Assembly (NCBI GenBank): GCA_964581825.1
Contig: CAZORB010000188.1
Span: forward strand, 1 to 7,229
Reading direction: 5' to 3'
Source of the DNA: SYIM01 sp964581825
Lineage (GTDB): Bacteria > Pseudomonadota > Gammaproteobacteria > Burkholderiales > Burkholderiaceae_E
Length of the DNA: 7,229 nt
The position numbers and the translations under genes are program-made. The notes beneath the pieces are model-generated. The model worked only from the letters and a program-made list of their open reading frames with translations. It was not told the origin of the DNA and searched no databases. Position 1 is the first letter of the stretch, and each line of letters starts with the position of its first letter. Shown piece by piece: positions 1 to 5,219 of this stretch.

Positions 1-1
1 C

Positions 2-238
2 GGTCGCCTTGTGATGCGCGACGGCGATCTGGTGAGCGATGCGGCCGGGTGGGGGGCATCGGTTAAATCCATCCAGCAGATGCCGCCCGCCATTCCGCGC
101 AATACCGACACCACGACGCGAGCGATTGCAACGCGGCCTGCGGACGCACCGGCATCGGCGCGGCCGGTGGACGGCGTGCAGGACACGCTGTGGGCCGACG
201 AGTCGTATCTGTATCCGCTTGCGAAAAGCAGCCACTGA
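2..238 (+). CDS. C-terminal fragment of an unidentified protein, possibly metal-dependent amidohydrolase
   Basis: The frame is open from the left edge and ends at TGA 236-238, giving 78 residues of a protein whose start lies outside the window. It opens with GRLVMRDGDLVSD. This resembles the beta-strand and turn (roughly 'dGrlVvrdGrlv') near the C-terminus of many amidohydrolase-superfamily enzymes such as cytosine or triazine deaminases and hydantoinases. The rest is a tail of about 60 residues with an Ala/Pro/Arg-rich stretch, ending in WADESYLYPLAKSSH, which I do not recognise. The stop lies only 2 bases before the next gene's ATG, so the two are probably co-transcribed. A deaminase or amidohydrolase next to a ring-opening hydrolase would make metabolic sense, but the family call rests on one short motif and is weak. 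The GTG at 11 and later internal starts are not credible gene starts because the frame continues upstream of them. Confidence 0.4.
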   Translation, partial: GRLVMRDGDLVSDAAGWGASVKSIQQMPPAIPRNTDTTTRAIATRPADAPASARPVDGVQDTLWADESYLYPLAKSSH

Positions 239-240
239 TC

Positions 241-1371
241 ATGAGAGTCCAAAAAGTCAGTGTGCAGCGGGTGGCGTGCAGCGGCCCGGGCGATCTGTCA
301 GGCGTGCGAGCGCTGATTGCCTCGGGTGCGCTTGACCCCCGCGACATCGTGGCGGTCATGGGTAAAACCGAAGGCAATGGCTGCGTGAACGACCACACGC
401 GCGAGTACGCGAGCGTGATGTGGGCCGGGCTGCTGGCTGAGGCACTGGGCTGCACCCCCGATGAGGCGCATCATCGCGTGGCGCTGGTGATGTCGGGCGG
501 CACCGAAGGCGTGCTTGCACCGCACTTCACCGTGTTCAGTCGCAGCTGGACCGAGGTCGCGCAGCCCGCCAGCGAAAAGCGAATGGTGATCGGTTGCGCG
601 CAGACCGCAGCGTTCGCACCAGAGCATCTTGGCCGACTCGAGCAGGCGCGTGCCACGGCAGACGCGGTTCGCGCAGCGATGCGCGACGCTGGCCTCACTG
701 ATCCGGCAGATGTTCATTTTGTTCAGGTGAAGTGTCCGCTGCTTACCTCCACTAAAGTGGGCGACTGCCTCTCGCGTGGGCTTGAACCGGTCACGCGAGA
801 CACCTATGAATCCATGGGCTACTCACGCGGTGCATCAGCGCTTGGCGTGGCAATCGCGCTCGGTGAAACCGATGCTGCCTCTCTGCAGGAATCGGATGTG
901 CTGTCTGACTGGGGCCGCTTCTCAAGCCGCGCGTCGGTGTCAGCAGGCATTGAGCTCGATGCCAATGTGGTGATCGTCTTTGGTCAGTCAGCCGCCAGTG
1001 CGTCCGACGTGGCAATTGGTCATACCGTGATGCGCGATGCGATTGACGCGCGTTCGGTGCGTCGCATGCTTGCCGAGCAGTTTGGGCTCGATCCCGATCG
1101 AGACGGCGGTATTGGCGACCGGTTGGTGAATCTGCTCGCTAAAGCCGAGGCCAGTCCCGATGGGCGGGTGCGCGGCTCGCGCCACACCATGCTCAACGAC
1201 TCCGACATTCACAGCACCCGGCATGCCCGTGCGGCGGTGGGCGCCGTGCTCGCCTCGGTGGCAGGACACAGCGCGCTTTACGTGTCCGGCGGTGCCGAGC
1301 AGCAGGGCCCACCCGGTGGCGGGCCTGTTGCCGCGATTGTTCGAATCCAACCGACGGCAACTGCCGTCTAA
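241..1371 (+). CDS. atzD: Cyanuric acid amidohydrolase (ring-opening amidohydrolase, AtzD/TrzD type)
   Basis: This cytoplasmic enzyme hydrolyses the s-triazine ring of cyanuric acid to carboxybiuret, which decarboxylates to biuret. The 376-residue length is near the 360-370 usual for the family, and the three-repeat architecture with three Ser/Lys/Arg sets is visible. Repeat 1 has MGKTEGNGCVND with K42, then R54 and S85 in MSGGTEGVL, the same numbering I recall for AtzD. Repeat 2 has K164 in VQVKCPLLT, R196 in YESMGYSRGASALG and S228 in the SS pair before SAGIE. Repeat 3 has K301 in AKAEASPDG, the STRHAR motif (R327) and S349 in YVSGGAE, followed by QGPPGGGP. Barbiturase, the sister enzyme, as I remember it has KTEGNGG, SNG in place of SRG and VSVSAAH in place of VSGGAE, so cyanuric acid is the better substrate call. 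ATG 241 was chosen because it aligns with family N-termini; an in-frame GTG at 190 would overlap the previous gene. No strong ribosome binding site precedes it, which fits coupling to the upstream gene. The ATPase gene follows after 15 bases. Confidence 0.92.
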   Translation: MRVQKVSVQRVACSGPGDLSGVRALIASGALDPRDIVAVMGKTEGNGCVNDHTREYASVMWAGLLAEALGCTPDEAHHRVALVMSGGTEGVLAPHFTVFSRSWTEVAQPASEKRMVIGCAQTAAFAPEHLGRLEQARATADAVRAAMRDAGLTDPADVHFVQVKCPLLTSTKVGDCLSRGLEPVTRDTYESMGYSRGASALGVAIALGETDAASLQESDVLSDWGRFSSRASVSAGIELDANVVIVFGQSAASASDVAIGHTVMRDAIDARSVRRMLAEQFGLDPDRDGGIGDRLVNLLAKAEASPDGRVRGSRHTMLNDSDIHSTRHARAAVGAVLASVAGHSALYVSGGAEQQGPPGGGPVAAIVRIQPTATAV

Positions 1372-1386
1372 CCCGCGAGGCAAGCG

Positions 1387-2223
1387 ATGGCTGAACCTTC
1401 CTTTATTGAACTGAGCGATGTGTCGTTGCGCTACGGCACGGGCACGGTAGCGCTCGCCCGCACCTCGCTGTCAATTGAGACCGGCGATTTCGTGGCATTG
1501 GTTGGGCCCAGCGGCTGCGGTAAATCCACCATCCTCAAGCTGGTGGCGGGGCTGCTGCAGCCCACCGCAGGCGGCGTGATCGTTCGCGGTCGCGAGCAGG
1601 GTAGCCCCTCCGTGGGGGGCGAGCGCCTCAGGCTGGGCATCGCTTTTCAGAATCCCACGATGCTGCCCTGGCTCACGATTCGCGAGAACGTCATGATTCC
1701 GCTGAAGATCGTGCCGCCGTTTCGCGCCAGCTACCGCGCCAAGCGCAACGGCGAGTTTGCCGACCGCGCGGAAGCGCTGCTTGCGCAGGTAGGCCTGAAG
1801 GGCTTCGGGGACAAGCGCCCGTGGCAATTGTCGGGGGGCATGCTGCAGCGCGCCTCGTTGTGTCGCGCGCTCATCCACGACCCGCAGCTGCTTCTGCTCG
1901 ACGAACCCTTTGGCGCGCTCGATCAGTTCACGCGTGAAGAGCTGTGGGCGATTATGCAGAGCCTGTGGATCGAGCGCCGACCCACGGTGCTGCTGGTCAC
2001 GCACGATTTGCGCGAGGCCGCGTATCTCGCCAATCGGATCTGCGTGATGAGCTCACGCCCAGGCCGAATTCTCGAAACGCGCGAGGTGCCGTTCAGCCGC
2101 CCGCGCACCATCCAGTCCAGTTACGCGCCGGAAATGGCCGCGCTGGTCCAGGCGCTTCGCATGCGAATTGCCGAAGCGCGCAGTCAGGAAGATCAGGCCG
2201 AATCCCAGGAGGTGGCAGCATGA
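1387..2223 (+). CDS. ABC transporter ATP-binding protein, NitT/TauT/SsuB type
   Basis: This 278-residue ATPase powers an importer of the nitrate/sulfonate/bicarbonate (NitT/TauT) family at the inner face of the cytoplasmic membrane. All nucleotide-binding motifs are present: Walker A GPSGCGKST (40-48), Q-loop FQNPTMLPW (Q88), signature LSGGMLQR (148-155), Walker B LLLLDEP (168-174), D-loop GALD (176-179) and H-loop VTHD (H206). LSGGM with Met replaces the usual LSGGQ or LSGGM/E variants, and the 'MLPWLT' stretch after the Q-loop is typical of SsuB/TauB/NrtD-like ATPases. It starts 15 bases after the cyanuric acid hydrolase stop, with a weak GAGG at 1377-1380. Its last four bases form ATGA with the permease start, so the two transporter parts are translationally coupled. 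The substrate cannot be read from the ATPase. Position next to the ring-opening hydrolase suggests cyanuric acid or a related imide or pyrimidine (inference). The last 15 or so residues are Glu/Gln-rich and probably disordered. Confidence 0.95.
   Translation: MAEPSFIELSDVSLRYGTGTVALARTSLSIETGDFVALVGPSGCGKSTILKLVAGLLQPTAGGVIVRGREQGSPSVGGERLRLGIAFQNPTMLPWLTIRENVMIPLKIVPPFRASYRAKRNGEFADRAEALLAQVGLKGFGDKRPWQLSGGMLQRASLCRALIHDPQLLLLDEPFGALDQFTREELWAIMQSLWIERRPTVLLVTHDLREAAYLANRICVMSSRPGRILETREVPFSRPRTIQSSYAPEMAALVQALRMRIAEARSQEDQAESQEVAA
2207..2212 (+). promoter_or_regulatory. Shine-Dalgarno AGGAGG for the permease
   Basis: A perfect AGGAGG lies 7 bases before ATG 2220, inside the end of the ATPase gene. 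It settles the permease start at 2220, although the same frame is open much further upstream (from 1944). Confidence 0.85.
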
Positions 2224-2999
2224 GTTGGTCTCCCCGTTTACGTCAGCGCCTGTTGTCAGCGCTTGCGCTCGTCTCGTTCTTCGTGATTTGGGAACTGCTT
2301 TGCCTCGCAGTGGGCGTGTCCGACCTGATCCTGCCGCGGCCCTCGCAGATTGCCACGGTGTTATGGGACAAGATGCCGCTGCTGTGGCCCCACACCCTTC
2401 AGACGCTCAAAACGACACTGGCGGGCTTCGCTCTGGGCGTGTTGACCGGCATCGTGATTGGCGTGGCCATCGGGTCATCCAAGCTGGCCTATGACGTTGC
2501 CTATCCGTTGCTGGTGGGCTTTTCCAGTATTCCGAAGGTGGCGGTGGTGCCAATTTTCGTGGTGTGGTTTGGCGCGGGCACGGTGCCGGCCATTCTTACG
2601 TCCATGGTCATCAGCATCTTCCCGGTGGTGGTCAACGTGGCAACGGGCCTGGCCAGTACCGAGCCCGAGCTGGAAGACGTGCTGAAGGTGCTGGGCGCCA
2701 GCCGTCGCGATGTGCTCTGGAACGTGAGTCTGCCGCGGGCCATGCCGTACCTGTTCGCCTCGCTCAAGATCGCCATCACGCTGGCGTTCGTGGGCACGGT
2801 GCTGGCGGAAACGGTGGCGGCCAATCGCGGCATCGGTAACGTGATGATCATCGCCAGCGGTAATTTCGACGTGGCCCTGGTGTTCTCGGGTCTGGTCATC
2901 CTGGCCGCCTTGGGGGTGACGCTGTATCTGGTATCGTCGTGGCTCGAATCGCGGGTTACCGGCTGGGCGCAGCGTAAGGGTGACATGGCGATGGTCTGA
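2220..2999 (+). CDS. ABC transporter permease, NitT/TauT/SsuC type
   Basis: This 259-residue inner-membrane permease belongs to the BPD_transp_1 fold and partners the ATPase encoded just upstream. About six hydrophobic segments can be seen, at roughly 12-32, 66-86, 97-118, 121-143, 183-203 and 217-239. The cytoplasmic coupling (EAA) loop is clear at about 148-175: ELEDVLKVLGASRRDVLW followed by VSLPRAMPYLFASLK, with G159 in the conserved position. The early LPRPSQIATVLW and central FSSIPKVAVVPIFVVWFG are typical of SsuC/TauC-like proteins. The start overlaps the ATPase stop as ATGA and is preceded by a perfect AGGAGG. No periplasmic substrate-binding protein lies on either side within the window, so it is either upstream of base 1 or elsewhere. 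The downstream gene starts 12-21 bases after this stop. Confidence 0.95.
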   Translation: MSWSPRLRQRLLSALALVSFFVIWELLCLAVGVSDLILPRPSQIATVLWDKMPLLWPHTLQTLKTTLAGFALGVLTGIVIGVAIGSSKLAYDVAYPLLVGFSSIPKVAVVPIFVVWFGAGTVPAILTSMVISIFPVVVNVATGLASTEPELEDVLKVLGASRRDVLWNVSLPRAMPYLFASLKIAITLAFVGTVLAETVAANRGIGNVMIIASGNFDVALVFSGLVILAALGVTLYLVSSWLESRVTGWAQRKGDMAMV

Positions 3000-3010
3000 A
3001 CCCTGGTAAC

Positions 3011-3015
3011 GGTGA
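3011..3015 (+). promoter_or_regulatory. Putative ribosome binding site GGTGA deciding the LOG-family start
   Basis: GGTGA sits 5 bases before ATG 3021. The alternative GTG at 3012 overlaps this motif and has no comparable motif of its own upstream, so ATG 3021 is preferred. The protein would differ by only three residues. Confidence 0.45.
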
Positions 3016-3020
3016 GTGAT

Positions 3021-3632
3021 ATGGGCGCGCTGCGTTGCGTGGCAGTGTTTTGTGGATCGAACTTCGGCAGCACGCCGCACTATGCGGAGGCGGCGCGCGC
3101 GCTGGGTCACGCGCTAGGACAACGCGGCATCAGCCTCGTGTATGGCGGCACGCACATGGGGCTGATGGGTGTGCTGGCAGATGCCGCGCTGCAGGCAGGC
3201 GCTGAAGTTACCGGCATCATCAACCGCCGCCTGCACGACCGAGGGCATTTGCATACCGGGCTTACCCGCCACGAAATCGTGCCCGACATGCGGGTTCGTA
3301 AAGCCCGCATGGGCGAGCTGGCGGATGCCTTCATCGCACTGCCCGGCGGCCTGGGCACGCTCGAAGAACTGTTTGAAGCGGCCACGCTCACACAACTGGG
3401 CGATCACAACGGTCAGTCGGCCAAGGCCTGCGGTGCACTCAATGTGCGCGGTTTTTTCGACCCGATGCGCGCACTGCTCGACCGGGCAGTGTCCGAAGGG
3501 TTCATGAAGTCAGCCCACAACGACATGATCGTCATGTCGCCTGACCCGCACCAGCTGCTCGATGCGCTCGCCACTTGGCAGGCGCCCAGCGTCAACAAAT
3601 GGATCACCCCTTCTCAAGGAACCGGATCATGA
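3021..3632 (+). CDS. LOG family (TIGR00730) nucleotide 5'-monophosphate phosphoribohydrolase
   Basis: The 203-residue protein belongs to the LOG ('lysine decarboxylase-like', TIGR00730) family of Rossmann-fold enzymes, which cleave the N-glycosidic bond of nucleoside 5'-monophosphates to give a free base and ribose 5-phosphate. Visible motifs are VAVFCGSNFGS near the N-terminus, YGGTHMGLMG (41-50), R91/RKARM (93-97), and the diagnostic PGGLGTLEE (108-116), where the Arg and Glu residues are the ones implicated in catalysis in LOG enzymes. Compared with the usual 'QLGxHxKPCGLLN' region, this protein has about four extra residues (QLGDHNGQSAKACGALN). The name 'lysine decarboxylase' for this family is historical and misleading. 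Members may make cytokinins or salvage bases, and the substrate here is unknown. The gene follows the transporter closely and its stop overlaps the next start as ATGA. A nucleotide-cleaving enzyme in an operon with a ring-opening amidohydrolase hints at catabolism of a modified or damaged base (inference). The alternative start is GTG 3012. Confidence 0.9.
   Translation: MGALRCVAVFCGSNFGSTPHYAEAARALGHALGQRGISLVYGGTHMGLMGVLADAALQAGAEVTGIINRRLHDRGHLHTGLTRHEIVPDMRVRKARMGELADAFIALPGGLGTLEELFEAATLTQLGDHNGQSAKACGALNVRGFFDPMRALLDRAVSEGFMKSAHNDMIVMSPDPHQLLDALATWQAPSVNKWITPSQGTGS
3616..3620 (+). promoter_or_regulatory. Shine-Dalgarno AAGGA for the DUF3830 gene
   Basis: AAGGA ends 8 bases before ATG 3629, within the last codons of the LOG gene. 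It supports the overlapping ATGA start. Confidence 0.7.
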
Positions 3633-4054
3633 AAATTCGCATCACCGCGGGTGGACATCAGTTCATCGCAGAAACCAATCCCGACGCCCCGCGCACCGTT
3701 GCTGCCTTTGCCAAGCTGCTGCCCTATCGCCAGAAAATCATTCACGTGCGCTGGAGCGGTGAAGGCTGCTGGGTGCCGCTGGGCGATTGGGTGCTGGAAG
3801 ACGAGCAGGGTAAGGTGAGCTTCGAAAACGCAACCAGCCATCCGGCGCCGGGCGATATTCTGTTTTACCCGGGCGGCTACAGCGAAACCGAGATCATCAT
3901 GGCCTATGGGGCCTGCTGCTTCGCGAGCAAGCTTGGGCAACTCGCGGGCAACCATTTCCTTACCATCACCGAAGGTCGCGAAAACCTTCGCACGCTGGGC
4001 GTGAAGGTGCTGTGGGAAGGCGCGCAAGACATCGTCTTCGAAGCCATCAGCTAA
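3629..4054 (+). CDS. DUF3830 family protein, cyclophilin-like fold, function unknown
   Basis: This 141-residue soluble protein has no signal peptide or membrane segment. The pattern is that of DUF3830, a family predicted or shown to adopt a small cyclophilin-like beta-barrel: an N-terminal strand KIRITAGGHQF, a 'DAPRTVAAFAKLLPY' helix, HVRWSGEGCWVPLGD (39-53), SHPAPGDILFYPGG (70-83) followed by SETEI (85-89), YGACCFASKLG (93-103), GNHFLTITEG (107-116) and a C-terminal LWEGAQDIVFE. I recognise the family from memory rather than from a search, and its biochemical role is not known to me. The gene overlaps the LOG gene stop by four bases and has its own AAGGA, so the two are probably made in a fixed ratio. 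The position suggests a part in the same imide or base catabolism, for example a ligand-binding or auxiliary hydrolytic role. There are no obvious peptidyl-prolyl isomerase catalytic motifs, so calling it an isomerase would be wrong. The next gene starts 7 bases later. Confidence 0.85.
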   Translation: MKIRITAGGHQFIAETNPDAPRTVAAFAKLLPYRQKIIHVRWSGEGCWVPLGDWVLEDEQGKVSFENATSHPAPGDILFYPGGYSETEIIMAYGACCFASKLGQLAGNHFLTITEGRENLRTLGVKVLWEGAQDIVFEAIS

Positions 4055-4061
4055 TCCGGCT

Positions 4062-5219
4062 GTGACGCTGCAGGCGGCGGGGCTGCGGATTTCGCAGCTT
4101 CGCGAACAGCTTCGCTTACTGGGGGCCGGGCCGCTTCACGAGGGCCGTGTCATGCGGCTCTGGACCCATGCGCTGCCCTGGGACAGCCCGCGGCGGCACC
4201 CTGCCGATCATCTGCCGCGTCGGCTCGATCTGGCGTTCCCAGACCTGGTGGCGTCGCTTGAGAAACTTGCCAGGCTTCAGCTTCGCGAGCCCAGCAGCGA
4301 CGACGAGGGCGAGCGCCTGTTGTTCGAACTGGCTGATGCTCAGACCGTTGAGTCGGTTCTGCTTGCACGCGGTGGCGTGTGTGTCTCCACGCAGGTGGGA
4401 TGCGCGGTCGGTTGTACTTTCTGTATGACGGGTCGTTCGGGGCTGCTGCGGCAACTGGGTAGCGCAGAAATTGTGGCGCAGGTGGTTCAGGCGCGACGCC
4501 TCCGAGCGGTGCGCAAGGTGGTGTTCATGGGCATGGGTGAGCCTGCGCACAATCTTGACAATGTGCTCGAGGCCATCGAACTGCTCGGCACCGAGGCCAT
4601 GATCGGCCACCGTAATCTGGTGTTCTCCACGGTGGGCGATATGCGGGCGTTTGAGCGATTACCGCAGGGCAAAGTGCGCCCAGCGCTTGCGCTGTCGCTT
4701 CACAGCACGCGTGCGACGCTGCGTGAATCGTTGCTGCCCCGAGCGCCCCGTATCGATCCCGCCGAGCTGGTGGCGTTGGCGCAAGACTATGGCCGTCAGA
4801 TTGGCTATCCGGTTCAGTACCAGTGGACGCTCATCGAAGGTGTGAACGACACCGACGAAGAAATCGAAGGCATCGTCCGGCTGCTGGCGGGCCAGTATGC
4901 GGTGATGAATCTCATTCCCCTGAACGCAATACCCGACTCCCCCTATCGGCGCCCCTCATGGGAGCGCGCGGCCTTCATGGCTCGAACGCTGCATCAGCGC
5001 GGTGTGCTCGCCAAACTTAGGCGCTCAGCCGCGCAGGACGTCGAGGGCGGCTGCGGTCAACTGCGCGCCAGAACCATTGCGATTCATCCGCCGGCCGGAC
5101 GTGCGCCAGGAGGGCGGGGGGCTGCGCCCGCAGCAGGGGTGTTGCGGGCGGGGGCTGCAGTGGCTGCCGCCGGGGGCGCTCCAGCGCCCGCGCCTGCGGC
5201 AGGCGTCGCGGGCGCCTGA
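4062..5219 (+). CDS. RlmN-like radical SAM protein (23S rRNA/tRNA adenine C2-methyltransferase paralogue)
   Basis: The protein has 385 residues. RlmN and Cfr methylate adenosine in RNA using a radical SAM cluster and a Cys-borne methyl group. Here the cluster motif CxxxCxxC is C114-C118-C121 in VGCAVGCTFC. C107 in VCVSTQVGC matches RlmN Cys118, and C331 in EGGCGQL matches the methyl-carrying Cys355, so the full catalytic set is kept. GMGEP (157-161), SLHSTRATLRESLLPRAP and MNLIPLNAIP are further family motifs. The sequence departs from canonical RlmN (for example AQDVEGGCGQLRAR), so it is probably the second RlmN-type protein found in some betaproteobacteria, with target unproven. The family core ends near residue 337. 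The last ~48 residues are Ala/Gly/Pro-rich, unlike RlmN, and lie across the convergent gene. GTG 4062 is used because residues from there (ISQLREQLRLL) look like the RlmN N-terminal domain. ATG 4152 has a better ribosome binding site (GAGGG, 7-base spacer) but would cut that domain. Confidence 0.88.
   Translation: MTLQAAGLRISQLREQLRLLGAGPLHEGRVMRLWTHALPWDSPRRHPADHLPRRLDLAFPDLVASLEKLARLQLREPSSDDEGERLLFELADAQTVESVLLARGGVCVSTQVGCAVGCTFCMTGRSGLLRQLGSAEIVAQVVQARRLRAVRKVVFMGMGEPAHNLDNVLEAIELLGTEAMIGHRNLVFSTVGDMRAFERLPQGKVRPALALSLHSTRATLRESLLPRAPRIDPAELVALAQDYGRQIGYPVQYQWTLIEGVNDTDEEIEGIVRLLAGQYAVMNLIPLNAIPDSPYRRPSWERAAFMARTLHQRGVLAKLRRSAAQDVEGGCGQLRARTIAIHPPAGRAPGGRGAAPAAGVLRAGAAVAAAGGAPAPAPAAGVAGA

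Noticed and set aside
190..240. GTG 190 as the start of the cyanuric acid hydrolase, adding 17 residues
   Set aside because: It would overlap the previous gene, the extra residues do not resemble the family, and ATG 241 places the catalytic residues at the positions known for AtzD.
1471..2004. Antisense frame of 177 codons opposite the ATPase
   Set aside because: Lies wholly against conserved ABC ATPase motifs and has no family features of its own.
1944..2219. Long upstream extension of the permease frame
   Set aside because: The extra translation is Arg/Gly/Pro-rich shadow of the ATPase gene. AGGAGG and the ATGA overlap fix the start at 2220.
2475..3110. Antisense open frames of about 190-210 codons opposite the permease
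   Set aside because: His/Arg-rich composition with no recognisable motif. They mirror a strongly supported permease gene, and long antisense frames are expected in GC-rich DNA.
5121..5215. Inverted repeats as classical intrinsic terminators
   Set aside because: Strong stems but no T-run on either strand and alternative overlapping stems, so they are listed as inverted repeats, not as a terminator.
4152..5219. ATG 4152 as the RlmN-like start, with a good GAGGG ribosome binding site
   Set aside because: It would remove about 30 residues that look like the N-terminal RlmN domain. Kept only as an alternative.
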